A stretch of DNA of 64,000 nt from NCBI GenBank assembly GCA_911728435.2, contig OU452198.1, positions 14,356,001 through 14,420,000 on the forward strand. The letters are read 5' to 3'. The notes under the pieces were generated by a model that made no database searches, was not told the DNA's origin, and saw only the letters and a program-made list of their open reading frames with translations. Below, in pieces: positions 45,423 through 57,219 of the stretch. The stretch comes from Apoderus coryli. Taxonomy: Eukaryota > Arthropoda > Insecta > Coleoptera > Attelabidae. Within the stretch, counting starts at the first letter, position 1. Each line of letters begins with the position of its first letter. The position numbers and the translations under genes are program-made.

Positions 45423-46034
45423 GAAAAATTAAAAATGACGATATTTCGAAAACTATGCATTTTAGAAAATGATAACCTATTACCAAATTGCATTATTTTT
45501 TAATGCTAAGGAAGATAAAATAATAATAATATACCCATTCCATTTGAAAAAATTGACTTTCAACTGTTTTTCTTGAACCGTTTTCAATATAATTTTTTGA
45601 CCATCCTGTATAAACTAATCAGAAAATGTCTTGTCAGTTTGGAAAAGAGGATCCCCCCTGATAAGAAAATACCTGCAAAATAATTATTAAATACTGATTT
45701 ACATAGAAAAAACGGAATTCTTATGGAGCCCTAAACTGTCAATTTTGACATAAATCTTGATATAAGTCAAAAACGACTGACGTTAGGTATAGGACATGAT
45801 ACATGAAATATGTCTGAAATCTTATTTAGAATCCAAAAATGTAATAATATATAGGGTGTTCCATTTAAAATAACAAAGTTGCCATCAACTTCCGGTATAA
45901 CCGGAAGTGCTATGCCGTTGCTATTATATTATTTGAGTAGAGTATATTTGACAATATAGACACTGAAATTTACAAACTTCAATTCGAAGTAGTTTCTGAA
46001 ATAATCTAATGGGTTGCCACCGTAGGACACCCTG
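45423..46034. mobile_element. Half of a long-armed foldback element
   Basis: Matches the right arm of the foldback at 19057-21749 along its length (TTTCGAAAACTATGCA, AATTTTTTGACCA, GACATAAATCTTGATATA, GGTGTTCCATTTAAAA) and ends ACACCCTG followed by TA. The left arm is missing or replaced. Confidence 0.8.
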
Positions 46035-46036
46035 TA

Positions 46037-46280
46037 TATCCCATCGAACATGCATGGGGCATGATGAAAAAAAGAGTTCGTCAACAAATTCTCCGTTACG
46101 CGGCCTTTACTGACATTAACGCTGCTGCGACCGTTACTTGAGAGAATATTCCTTTGCAACTTATAAACAATCTCATTGAAAGTGTTCGCCGATGAATAGA
46201 AGCTTGCTTAACTGCAACAGGAGGACCAACTGAATGTCAATTACCTTTTAGAACTTTTTTAAATATTCTAAACTTTTAAT
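46037..46280 (+). pseudogene. Tc1-like transposase C-terminus
   Basis: YPIEHAWGMMKKRVRQQIL, with the Glu of the PIEHAW box as the third catalytic residue, then ENIPLQLINNLIESVRR and LTATGGPTEC, with two stops. The foldback end abuts the Pro-Ile-Glu codons, so the foldback inserted into this element or truncated it. Confidence 0.75.
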
Positions 46281-46623
46281 TTAAATAATCAATTTTGTAA
46301 TTTTTCAGATCAAGTTTATATCACTTTAATAACCTAATTAATTCTGAAATATAAACCTTGTGCCAAATTTATTTTATGCTTTATATTTAGGTAAATAGTA
46401 ATTAGAAGTTGGTTGGCAATTTTATTGAAAATTTAAACAGCGACAATTCTATGATTATATATTTTCATTCCTCATGGTTCCTCATGCACTAAAATGGAAT
46501 TATTTAACACAAATTTTCACGTCACATTTGATTCCATCGTCTAGTCGAGCTTTTTTTAATGTGTGCTTTTCTATTTACATTTTTGAATAGAATTAGCCGA
46601 TACTTGTTGGAAATTCATTATAA
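46281..46623. other. Spacer, nothing recognised
   Basis: AT-rich sequence between the Tc1 tail and the PLE. Confidence 0.5.
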
Positions 46624-46695
46624 CTGCGTAAAATAAAACAACTTTAGTTTTAAATATTTCCAAACTTTTATAATATACAAATTTATATTTCAAAA

Positions 46696-46739
46696 TTACA
46701 CGACATGTTTCGTCCACACAGTGGCTTTATCAAGTGTAA
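46696..46739 (-). ncRNA. Hammerhead-like fold in left PLE arm
   Basis: Mirror of the fold at 48535-48578: stem I TTACAC/GTGTAA, TTGATAA box, CCAC/GTGG stem II, GAAA, ACATGT, GTC. The box has two departures from CUGANGA (first C to T, and G to A). Confidence 0.5.
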
Positions 46740-47038
46740 CTTAAGACTAAAATACAAAATATTTATATGGTTTATACAGGTAATAAAATATAGTAAAAGT
46801 GTAACAAAATGAAAACTAATAACTAGGTCACAGGTGCATAAAAACTACCTATGGTTACAAAAATTAAAAGAGGTTTAACAAAGGGGAATTATTTAAATCT
46901 GTTTGGCTATTGAGTAATTTGTTAGAATATTTAAGTTTGTTTATTTCTAATGATTCTAAAAGATCCAGCTTTTTACTTTTGTTTTCTATATGAATAATTT
47001 TGAAATTATCGTTAAAATTATGATTATGTTCTAAAAGT

Positions 47039-48410
47039 CGTCGTCGTCTCATTCTACACGTCTCCCTCATATAAAGTTTCTCAAAGACTGACAAAAATTA
47101 TCGTAGATATCACTAAATTTTCACCTAAATATGCCATAAAAAACTCTTTTGAATTATCTCGGAAAATACAAAATATTACATTACCTAGCAATGCTAAACT
47201 TATATCATTTGATGTCACTAACCTCTTTCCAAGTGTACCTATAAACGAAATTACACCTCTCATAGAAAACCTACTAAATTCCAATAAAACTAATTGCATA
47301 GTTAAACAAGATATTTTAACAGCCTTAGAAACATGCTTAAACCAAAATTATTTTGAATTCAACCAAAACATTTACAGCAGTACCAATGGTTTGATAATGG
47401 GCAATCCTTTGAGTCCCCTATTAGCAGAAATTTTTATGAACAATCTTGAACTTAAAATAGAACAACACCCTCTCTTTAAGAACTTTCTCTATTGGTATAG
47501 ATACGTAGATGATGTACTTGCTTGTTTTGTAGGAACTGATAGACAACTTACCCAGTTTTTTGAATTTATCAACAATCAGCACCCTAACATAAAATTTACA
47601 ATAGAACAAGAAACGAACAACTCTATCAATTTTCTTGATTTAACAATCACTAAAGTAAGTAACAGACACTCGTTTTCGATTTTTCATAAACCTACACATA
47701 CAGACACAATTATACATAATACATCCAATCATCCTATCCAACATAAACTAGCTGCATTCCACAGTATGATCCATAGACTTGTTAATATTCCATTAAATAA
47801 AGTTAACTTCAAGAAAGAACTTAATATAATTAAACAAATAGCAGTAAACAATGGTTATCAACCGACAATAGTAGAAAAAATCCTAAACAAAATTAATTAC
47901 AAAAAAATAATCAACACTGTTTTCCCTCAAAGCCCAAAAGATCCCCAAAATTATGGCTTAATTACCTACTCAGGCCATAATTGTTCCTATATTTCAAAAT
48001 TTTTTAACCAACATAATATAAAAATAGCTTTTAAAACCAACAATACAATAGGAAAAATTATCAAAAATTCAAAATCGAAAATAGATAAGAGAGAAAAATC
48101 TGGAGTGTATGAACTGACGTGTGGAGACTGCGATTGGGTTTACATAGGACAGACAGGTCGAAGTTTTTCTAAAAGAATTAAGGAACACTACTTAAGTTAT
48201 ATCAAGAAAAAAGACAATTCTAATTACTCTAACCATCTTTTAGAACATAATCATAATTTTAACGATAATTTCAAAATTATTCATATAGAAAACAAAAGTA
48301 AAAAGCTGGATCTTTTAGAATCATTAGAAATAAACAAACTTAAATATTCTAACAAATTACTCAATAGCCAAACAGATTTAAATAATTCCCCTTTGTTAAA
48401 CCTCTTTTAA
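47039..48410 (+). CDS. PLE reverse transcriptase / GIY-YIG endonuclease
   Basis: Uninterrupted frame of about 457 codons from the arm junction to TAA; no true start, since the N-terminus is lost. Domains: a pre-RT stretch SFYTSPSYKVSQRL; RT motif A, LISFDVTNLFPSVPI; NGLIMGNPLSPLLAEIFM; the catalytic YRYVDDVLA box; INFLDLTITKV; then FHKPTHTDTIIHN. The C-terminal GIY-YIG nuclease has GVYELTCGDCDWVYIGQTGR and FSKRIKEHYLS, with the Tyr/Arg core present. PLE proteins prime reverse transcription at nicked DNA. The frame has no stops, unlike every other transposon in the window, so this copy inserted recently. The first track ATG-like codon at 47391 lies in the middle of the RT domain. Confidence 0.92.
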
Positions 48411-48534
48411 TTTTTGTAACCATAGGTAGTTTTTATGCACCTGTGACCTAGTTATTAGTTTTCATTTTGTTACACTTTTACTATATTTTATTACCTGTAT
48501 AAACCATATAAATATTTTGTATTTTAGTCTTAAG

Positions 48535-48578
48535 TTACACTTGATAAGGCCACTGTGTGGACGAAACATGTCGTGTAA
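48535..48578 (+). ncRNA. Hammerhead-like fold at PLE 3' end
   Basis: Stem I TTACAC (48535-48540) pairs perfectly with GTGTAA (48573-48578). Box TTGATAA (48541-48547), stem II CCAC/GTGG with a 3-base loop plus an outer G-C pair, GAAA (48563-48566), palindrome ACATGT, cleavage triplet GTC. Architecture is complete, but the box differs from CUGANGA at two positions, including the G thought to act in catalysis, so it may be inactive. Both arms share the changes. Confidence 0.55.
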
Positions 48579-48650
48579 TTTTGAAATATAAATTTGTATA
48601 TTATAAAAGTTTGGAAATATTTAAAACTAAAGTTGTTTTATTTTACGCAG

Positions 48651-48913
48651 TTTCTATTTACAGCCAATTTTAGCGAATACCACTGGTTTTTCCAATTATT
48701 TGCATGTGTAAACAACATTTCATCACAATGTCCTTGTCCCTTTTTTCGTTGTTTAGCGCGAATAAAATTGTTTTGCTATAGATAACCGGAAACAGACGTT
48801 AGCATTCAATTCTGTTTATTTACCTTTGCTTTGTAAACAATCATTAACAATTGCAGTTGTCAAATATTCGAACAAATGCACTATAAATGTTCAATAATAT
48901 TTACATAAGTATA
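48651..48913. other. Spacer, nothing recognised
   Basis: No exon or transposon end seen. Confidence 0.5.
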
Positions 48914-50937
48914 CAGGGTGAGACTGATGTCCGGAAGTGCATGGTTTTCAAAATATAGGGTGTCAAAGTTTTTTTCAAAAAACCTTTTTTTATCAATATC
49001 TCAAAGACACGTTAACCGATTTTCTTGAAATTCGCTGGTGATGTAAGCTTAATAAGACGCTCAGTTAGCACTAATTAAATGTTAATTATGCCTTCCAGTG
49101 GCGCCCCGGGGAGAGTGTCACGAATAAAAATGACAAAAAAATGTACGCTACTGACTTTTCTTGAAAATTTTATATTTTTTAGAAAGCTCAGTTAAAAATA
49201 CAAAATTTTTGTCACTTGATATTTTTTCGTATCTCTCTCTGTTTTCGAGAAAAAAATTTTATTAAAAGGTTCATTATTATTAGAAAGAAAAACAAGGAGG
49301 CTTTTTTACAAATAATTTATTATTAATAGTGGAGCAAATGCTCAAAGTGTTCACCATGCATTTCGATGCATTTTATGCACCTGTCGAGCCAGGATTCACG
49401 CACCCGACCAAACACGCCTGGATCGTTCGCGATAAATTCCGCTGCCACCACAACTCTAGCAACTAGGTCCTCCATGGCACAGGAGTTGCATAGATAAACC
49501 GTTCCATTTCGCCCCAAAGGGGGCCAAGTCCGGGCATCTTGCTGGCCAAGGGACAGGACCACCTCTACAAATCCACCTGTTGTTGTAGGTTTGGCCGAGG
49601 TAACTTCTCACGGTGCGCGCAAAATGCGCTGGACAACCATCGTGTTGGAACGCAACTGTAGGGGTACATCTTCCAGCAGCTCGGGCAGAATATCTCGCAA
49701 AAAAACTAGATAGCTATTCTCGTTGAGGTGATCAGGTAGAACGTACGGCCCAATCAAATGGTCGCCCAGACAACCTGCCCAAAGATTAACACCAAACTTC
49801 TGCTGATATCCTCTGATGTGCGTAGCATGGGATTTTATTACGAGGATTGAATGTCCCCTCGCGCGAAAATCCTTTTTCATCGCTCGTGAAGATTATACTT
49901 AAAAAATCAGCGTTTTCATCCGCTTGACCGAGCAACCACTCGTAAAACTCGAGCCGCCGAGGAGGGTCGTCAGGAAGTAGATGCTGCACCTTTTGAAGTT
50001 TAAATGGATACAGATCGTGGGTTTTCAATACTCGATGGACAGTCTTCTTGCTGCAATCAAGTCGCGACGCAATCTGACGAGTGCTAGTGTTGGGCTCATT
50101 CTGAATGCGTGCCATGACTTCATCCTCAACGGCATCTCTGATCGGACACTGCCTTGCAAATTCTCGAATAGGCTGCAAAGATAACAAAGCCTCTTAGATT
50201 GGCTGTAACACAGAAACGCGCAAGAAAAAAACACAGAAAGTTGCCATTTCTGCAATACGTACCACGAATGAGCCGGTCTCCCGTAGATTTTGATTAATTT
50301 TAACAAAAATCTTATGATTTGGCAATTCACAATTTGGGAACCGCTGCCCGTACAAAAGTTGTGCTAACAAAGAATTACCGCGCGCTTCCCCATACAAGAG
50401 ATGCATATCTGCAAGCTCGGCTAATTCAAAACGATTCATTTTTGCAATTAGTGTAACGTTTGAAGATAATTAAGTACTTATAAACTGACACTTTTACTAA
50501 ACCTTGACTTGTTTATGTGTTACCATGACAACATTGTTTTGTTTTAGATTTGCACTATTATCATAAATTATTTGTAAAAAAAGCTTCCTTGTTTTTCTTT
50601 CTAATAATAATGAACCTTTTAATAAAGTTTTTAATAAAATTAATTCTCGAAAACGGAGAGAGATACGAAAAAATATCAAGTGACAAAAAAGTTGTATTTG
50701 TAACTGAGCTTTCTAAAAAATATATAAAATTCCTGACACTTTCCCCCGGGGCGCCACTGGAAGTCATAATTAACATTTAATTAGTGCTAACTGAGCGTCT
50801 TATTAAGCTTACATCACCAGCGAATTTCAAGAAAATCGGTTAACGTGTCTTTGAGATATTGATAAAAAAAGGTTTTTTGAAAAAAACTTTGACACCTTGT
50901 ATTTTGAAAACCATGCACTTCCGGACATCAGTCTCTT
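48914..50937 (-). mobile_element. Mariner-like element with about 380-bp TIRs
   Basis: Left end CAGGGTGAGACTGATGTCCG after TA. The right arm matches from CCGGACATCAGTCT inward, and its outermost six or so bases have diverged. Arms of about 380 bp (48914-49310 and 50570-50937) share AAACCTTTTTTTATC, GTTAACCGATTTTCTTGAA and GTGGCGCCCCGGGG. Both arms flank one transposase gene on minus. Confidence 0.88.
49320..50439 (-). pseudogene. Mariner-like transposase pseudogene
   Basis: Starts MNRFELAELADMHLLYGEAR at 50439 (DUF4817-like N-terminus). After a shift: LLSLQPIREFARQCPIRDAV, the helix-turn-helix TSTRQIASRLDCSKKTVHRV, then LSIIFTSDEKGFSREG (first Asp), VNLWAGCLGDHLIGPYVLP, FQHDGCPAHFARTVRSY (second Asp), PVPWPARCPDLAPF (third Asp), and RVRESWLDRCIKCIEMHG with EHFEHLLHY at the end. 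The triad survives but at least three frame breaks separate the parts. The HTH half is the most intact stretch (49786-50187). Confidence 0.85.
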
Positions 50938-52209
50938 ATCTCAAACTGCTTGTATATGGTTCTTCAATATGCCCCAGAAGTTTTTTCCAATTGAGAAGGG
51001 ACACCCTGTATATTACATTATATGATATATTATGGAGAGCTAAACTGGCATCTTTAGATAAGTATAGATATATGATTTACAGGCAATAAACTTAAACCTA
51101 AAGTTATTTTCAATCTACCTTCGTGATGTTTTCAAAAATCTAATAAATTCACTCCCATAATAATGTAAATTTTACAGCGTAGGAATATGTTCCTATAAAA
51201 ATTCAATAAAATTGGGTAGCTAACAGATATTATGAAGCGAAGCACGTTGACAGCTTTGATTGATGTGCATAAGATATCTAGACAGATTGTGTGAACATAA
51301 ATAATGTCATCTAGTTAAAGGGTGATGAAGAGACTACAAATTAGAGGTTATAGTAAAACTTACACAGTTGAGCTGGTACCTTCACAAAGTAATAACTCTA
51401 CGGCAAATTATATAAAACACCTAGCAAACGATAATAAACTTTTGGTATATATGTTACGGGTATAGTTAGATAAGCGAGTAAACCTAGGTTTACCCGGGTA
51501 AACTGCGTAATACCCAAGACTCTTATGGGTAAAGTCCAAAATATATTTGGAAATGTACACGTTTCGGGCTTTACCCGGGTAAACCGCGTTCTATCCATTA
51601 CCCTTGGAAGAGAGTGGATGCGTTCATTTAAAAAAGCGTTTCTATGAAGTTTTCGATGAGTTGGAGTCTTCTAAAAGTGCAAACAGTTTTTATTTTAATA
51701 ATGAACAATACCAATAAATGTTGGTATCAGTTAAGTTAGCAAAAAATGCTAAAACGAAGTCCACTCTACAATATCGACGTGTGGCGACCATTATTCTTGC
51801 GCCACACTGTATATGTTGTATTTTATTCTGTAGATACTGTGGCAACCTTTTATTGTGTAACACTGTATATATGTATTTTTAAGTTTAGTTATTTCTATGT
51901 AAAAATTTAGTATAGTTGTTGTAAATAATGTTTTCTAAATTTCATCAAATGTCCAAACATCTGGCACCAATATTTTTGCTTTCTTTTTACTGTTACAAAA
52001 GAAATCCCTAGCTGTACCTAGAAAAAGCGGTGGTTATTGTTAAAGCCACGTACCGACCAGATGTGGTACTTTCGTAACAGAAATGCTGTTTCTATAATTT
52101 TACCCCAGTCAGTCTTCAACATCAAAACAGTCAACATCTCTCTCGTGCCAAAACTCTCTCTCCAGATTTTAATAACTTAACTCTCAAACACACCCTTTTC
52201 CATATTAAT
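50938..52209. other. No gene; short palindromic repeats
   Basis: TTTACCCGGGTAAAC occurs at about 51490 and again at about 51581, each followed by YGCG; the intervening segment is loosely inverted-repeat like (51475-51605), perhaps a small MITE. ACACTGTATA occurs twice near 51800-51870. No coding. Confidence 0.45.
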
Positions 52210-52214
52210 AAAGA

Positions 52215-52512
52215 TTCAGTTTTGTACATACCGTTAACCAGTGTTTTAATTATTACAACCATACTACCCAAATTACCAAAGACGTTTGAAATGGTTCGAC
52301 ATATTATATGTTCTGTTCGAGGCATCGAAAAGCTTATTGCTCGTGTATCACCAGGTAAATCCAGCATAAAATATTACATTACAAATGACGAAATGTTTGA
52401 TATTTTGCATGATGCACATTTGGCCATTGGATATGGTGGAAAACATCGTAAAGAAAGTGAATGTAAGAAAAAGTCCAAGAATATATTTCATGATGTTAGT
52501 AAGCTTGTGTGA
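52215..52512 (+). pseudogene. Ginger/KRBA2-like integrase fragment
   Basis: Frame 52222-52512: FEMVRHIICSVRGIEKLIAR, VSPGKSSIKYYITNDEMFDI, LHDAHLAIGYGGKHRKES, KNIFHDVSKLV. The pattern Y.(I/V)T..E.FDI.H..H.A.G.GG..R followed by K...I...V..L is that of the zinc-binding region preceding the integrase core in Ginger transposons and the KRBA2-type genes derived from them. The CxxC that should follow survives only in another frame (LCEGC at about 52507). No DDE core. Confidence 0.5.
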
Positions 52513-52639
52513 AGGGTGTCATTGTACAATGATGTTCTTTTGCACCTCACAACATACCATACCAGGTTTCAGAAGTTTATATCGAAAAACTCTACTAGAT
52601 GAACAAAACTAATATACTTATGCTAACACATTACGTCGC

Positions 52640-52850
52640 ATACTCTCGAATTTTGAGAGTATTAGTTAAAATTATTTTTACATCACAAATTGAATTTCTC
52701 TTTTCGTTATTATTTTAGATATGTTTAGTGTTGCGAATAATTTAACTTTATATATTTAACCCCTTTTGTAATCTTAGTTGTAATCTAGTTATGTACCATT
52801 GTATTATTTATTGTACCGAGGATTACAAATAAACTGTTTATTATTATTCT
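52640..52850 (+). mobile_element. LINE 3' UTR with (ATT)n tail
   Basis: Ends GATTACAAATAAACTG followed by TTTATTATTATTC. Organisation matches the other LINE tails. No coding part recognised; it probably belongs to a 5'-truncated copy. Confidence 0.5.
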
Positions 52851-52860
52851 TATATTGTGT

Positions 52861-53356
52861 CAGTGGCGGCCCGTGAGTCCTGAGGGTTGTGAGGCAGTAC
52901 AAAGATTTTTATAAAAAAATGTTGATTACCAATTACCAATATTATAATATTATGTATATTCTTTGCTGATTATTTGGGAACTATCAATAACGGAAGATAT
53001 ATTTTTGTTTTTCATGATAACTAATTTACATTTACATCCAATATGTGCAGCACTTTTGTCGTGAATAGCCAGAGTACAAGCTAAATTTTTTATATCAGAA
53101 TACCCATTTTTAGACTAAGTATTATTAGATACTGAAAACATGTCACAAGGTCAACAAAATATTTTTTTTAACTCCGCGCATTTACATGACAGTTTTTTTC
53201 ATAATTTAAAACAAATCATCATGTGCGATGTGCGTAGGTATAATAGGTATCCAATCTATCAATCTGTGCGCCATTTTTTATCTTTAAAAAAATGTTAGTT
53301 GCTTAAAAAGTTAGTGAGGCACTGCCTCACTTGCCTCATAGCACTAGCCGCCCCTG
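52861..53356. mobile_element. hAT-type MITE with 8-bp target duplication
   Basis: Perfect TATTGTGT at 52853-52860 and 53357-53364. Ends CAGTGGCGGCC...GAGGCAGT and (complement of right end) CAGGGGCGGCTAGTGC...GAGGCA. The CAGNGGCGG terminus and 8-bp duplication are typical of hAT. 496 bp, no coding. Confidence 0.85.
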
Positions 53357-53364
53357 TATTGTGT

Positions 53365-54640
53365 ATGTGTTGATTAAACGACAACTCACAGTCAATAGTC
53401 ACACCAAGATCCCTAGAAACCGTGCATTTCTCAAGAATTATGCTATTTATAACATATTCATATACTATCAGTTCGCGTCTCCTTGTTATTATCATACACC
53501 TACATTTACTGGAATTCAGAGGCAATTTATTGTGCAAGCACTAGTTCTCCAATATCAATAAATCTGACTTTAACTGCACACAATCATTGTAGGTGTTAAC
53601 TATGGAGAAGCTCTTCAGGTCGTCCGCAAAGAGCAAACACGAACTCGATATGTTATTGATTATATCGTTAATATACAGTGTGTCCCCGGATCGACGAAAC
53701 GATAGGTGAAAAAGGCTGAAATTTTTTGAGTTGAAACTTTATCTTCTGGGGTTCAGCCCTGCTTGGATAGAAACTAATTTGTGCCATAATTTTAATTTCG
53801 AAAAATCAAGTGAGCTTTTAAAATTTTCAAAAAACTTTTTTTCCCACCAATAAAGTGCCTTATTTCTAGGAGTTACGAAAAAATGTTTTTAAGAAAAGAT
53901 GTTCAGAAATAATAAATGAGTAAGAATCCAAAATTTTAAAATATATATGACTTTATTTTCAGAAACAATCCGTACAAACATACATAAAAAAGTTTCCTAT
54001 GCATACTTTGATGTTTTGCATTATTTTTATTGCACGCACAAAAATTTCGTTAGGAAAAGTTGTTCAATTAAATGTCTAGTAAAGGGAATAAAATAAACCG
54101 ATCGTGTTTAATTTATTATTTTGAACAACTTTTTTTAACGAAATTGTTTAATATCTTCAATAGGGAGATGCGTCCAATAACAATAATGCAAAACATCTTA
54201 ATAACATTTTTTCGTAACTCCTAGAAATCCAGCACTTTACTGATTGGAAAAAAAATTTTTTTTAATATTTTCAAAGCACACTTGATTTTTCCAAATTAAA
54301 ATTATGGCACAAATTAGTTTCTATCCAAGCAGGGCTGAACCCCAGAAGATAAAGTCTCAACTCAAAAAATTTCAGCCTTTTTCACCTATCGTTGCGTCGA
54401 TCCGGGGACACACTGTATATTATGGCAAATATCAACGGCCTTGTGGAGCACTACTGGTAGTAACAATCTCGTGACCTGTATCCATTTTAATCAACAAATT
54501 GTCCGCGACCAGAAAGGTAAGACTCAAAAAACAAAATTAAGTCTTTTACGAATCCAGATTCATTTAGCTTCCTTTTTAATATGCTGTGATCGAACTTATC
54601 GAATGCCTTAGTTTCTCGCATGTAAAATATAATTTACAGC
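53365..54640 (-). mobile_element. LINE reverse transcriptase, split by a foldback
   Basis: Minus strand. Upstream part (54640-54416): TKAFDKFDHSILKRKLNES, LFFESYLSGRGQFV. Downstream part (53675-53365): YINDIINNISSSCLLFADDL with the catalytic FADD box, then LPLNSSKCRCMIITRRREL, TVSRDLGVTIDCELSFNQHI. The order of these motifs is that of CR1/Jockey-type RT. The segment with GxPQGS is lost at the foldback insertion (53676-54415). Several stops. Confidence 0.8.
53676..54415. mobile_element. Foldback element inside the LINE
   Basis: CAGTGTGTCCCCGGATCGACG and its complement, both flanked by TA. Arms about 230 bp with landmarks TGGGGTTCAGCCCTGCTTGG and TTAAAATTATGGCACAAA; spacer about 280 bp, with a partly mirrored GAACAACTTTT. 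No coding. Confidence 0.9.
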
Positions 54641-56559
54641 ACATATTATGTATAGTCTACTTCTTAATATTTTTGGATGTCAAACAACATAATATCGAAT
54701 TTTGTCATAAATAAAATAACAATCCAATTTATGTTATAGACTTCGGGCACGCAATGCATCCACATGTTGTTATTACAAAACTACAATAATTAGAAATCAA
54801 ATAAACATGGTCTAGACTTTAATGTATCACGTATACCAAGGCATCCAAAAGAGAAATGGTTTATCTTTCGGTCTCTTTTATTTTGTATAATTTTGCATTC
54901 ACAATCGTAGCAAGGTTGGCTAACTGTCATGATTCAGAACCATGGAATTAAAATTTTAGCGATTATTCAAAGCCATACCGGGTGATTCATTATGGTTGCA
55001 ACAAACAAAAACTGGAGATTCCTGAAAGTAATTTAAGCATTTTTTGCCATTGAACCCATGTCCGCAAATGCTTCGTTATCGAGATACAGGGTGCGGTGGG
55101 TCATTCCTGCTAAACTTAACATTCAATAATAAACCAAAGGACTTGTTTTGGTTTTTATGATTTATTAAGAAAAAAAAACAATAGTTTTACATTTGCAAAA
55201 AGTTCGATTTATTGTTATTCAAGACTAAAAAAAGTCTTCCTTCCGCTTGCATGCATGACTGCTTGAAGTCGACGAAGTATACTCTGAATCAAGTTAACGA
55301 TTGTAAGAACGATTTTTTTTTAATGTTTTTCTCTCTCTGTAGAAAACTTAATAATTTTTGTTTTAATATACGTAGCGTTCGTATTCAGACATACAAAGGA
55401 TTTACCTAAACCAAATAGTCACACAGTCTATGTTTATATTAACAACATTAAGATTCCAAAGTATCATATTACTATAGTAAGCAAACTGTGGTAAAATCTC
55501 TGGAATATAGGCACAAGAATAAGATCATTCGATTGAGTATTCTTATTGTGATAAGTCGAACTTATTTAAAAAGTTTGTATTTGTGATTGTGTAATTTTCT
55601 TGTGTGTGACTGGTTCCTGATTAGGGTGAGTTTTCTCACTGAGTTAGTAAGTTTTATCAATATAAGGTTTTGTTTTACTTTCTTTTCTCTTAATCAAATT
55701 ATAATTTTAAATACATTTAGTATTATTACATAATTATTATCAACCACTAATTCTTTAGTGAATTCTGTCAATTCTGACGTAAAGATATTTTATCAGTTAT
55801 TTAGACAACTCCATTGCCAAGATTTACAGGGTTGTACTATTAAGTTGAATAATATGTGGCAACCTACTGATTTGTCTGTAACTACGAGGTGTAGTCTAAA
55901 ATAGAGCGATTTGGTAATGGTGTGTTGTCTATTCCGGCGTAGTACATTGCGGTCAGTGTATGCGTTGAGATTGGGATTACTGTTGTCAGTTTTCCAGGGG
56001 CTGCATTGGTTGAGGCCAATGGGGCTAGTGACATTGCGGTCAATGTGCTAGTTAGATAGTTATACCCCATTTTATATATCGATCGATATTTTGGGCACTG
56101 CGGTCAGTGTCTACGGAATAGAGCATTACACATGTTTTGTCAGTTTTATTTTTGTTTTGGATTAAGATTAGTAGTTTGACATAATTGATTATTACAATGA
56201 TGTTAATGCCATTGTTAAAAGAAAATCATGCTACGTGGATAACAATTCCACTTACATACTAACTTAACATTTTGGTTAGTTGTCGATAATATAAATCTAC
56301 TTTTTGGTAGACTTGATTACTCAAACAGTTTTTCTCCTTTTCATTTCAGGTGCGACATCTCATATCCATTTTGGCCTGACGCTAAAGTAATTTTTTTTTA
56401 TATAATAATTACCTTATTATATTTTGGTAGTTTTTAAATGTTTTCTTATTTTCTTTTTATTATTTTACAATTTTATTAACTCCTGACGATAAAATAAAAG
56501 ACAAACATGGTCTATCAGAAGTGTTTTGAGAATTGAAAATACTTCAGAACAATTTATTA
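54641..56559. other. No gene; terminus-like scrap and short repeats
   Basis: A TIR-like TACCGGGTGATTCATTATGG at 54977 and ACAGGGTGCGGTGGG at 55087 suggest a broken element. GCGGTCAGTGT or a close variant occurs three times (55950, 56036, 56101). No exon or transposase frame that I trust. Confidence 0.4.
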
Positions 56560-56860
56560 CATAATATTTTTCTGTTTTCTATATTTTTCGCCTTACACGA
56601 TCACATTCCAATCGTGCGATTTCAACTCTTTCAACTCCTTGGAAGCCTACTGCTTACTCGCCGACGACCATCTGCGACATTGAGGCAAAAAGTTGAGTCA
56701 TCTGAGAACAATACCTTGTTCCAATCATCATCCTTTCATGCCAAATAATTTCGAGCAAAAGCCAATCTTCCACTTCGATGCCGCAGTTGCAATAATGGCC
56801 ATGTACTTGTAATAAGACGGACGGGCAAAGGAATTTACTTTTGTCCTATCGTGTATTTGG
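56560..56860 (-). pseudogene. Tc1-like transposase fragment
   Basis: Minus strand: RLAFARNYLA, DDDWNKVLFSDDSTF (first catalytic Asp in the FSD box, with the preceding Trp), then GRRRVSSRLPR. Matches the R.RL.FA......W..VLFSDES.F...GR..V pattern of Tc1 transposases. About 100 residues with stops. Confidence 0.7.
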
Positions 56861-57219
56861 GTCTGAGTTTTATAGTTTATATTAGTTTGGGAATATTATT
56901 TAAGTAGATTGTATACAAAAGTTCTAAACTCTCCTTTTGAGTCATAAAGTTCAAGGGTATGTTTTCTATTTATCTTATCTTCTATTGATTTGGGTTTTAC
57001 AACATCTGCAAGTAATACAAATATCATCTTCGCCTAAAGGAATTGTGACGTATCTAAGAGAACAACCTTTTTTTTCTTATTCGAAGAATGACATGTTTGA
57101 AATACCCGGTGGTCTAAACATTTAAGATGTCTTTTTTCTGATTGGCCTATTTCATTCGTTATTACCTACTATGTGACTTTTATGAGAGAATTCTGGAAAG
57201 GAATAGAATTTTAAGATCA

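Larger units (their letters stand above)
46624..48650 (+). mobile_element. Penelope-like element, well preserved
   Basis: Inverted terminal copies of exactly 414 bp: 46624-47037 (reverse) and 48237-48650. The left copy repeats the 3' UTR and the last about 58 codons of the ORF in reverse, so its minus-strand frame (46864-47094) is a duplicate tail and not a gene. The two arms look nearly identical. The element is 5'-truncated at the arm junction. Each arm has a hammerhead-like fold. Confidence 0.9.

Noticed and set aside
46864..47094. Separate 76-residue gene on minus
   Set aside because: It is the inverted terminal copy of the PLE C-terminus.
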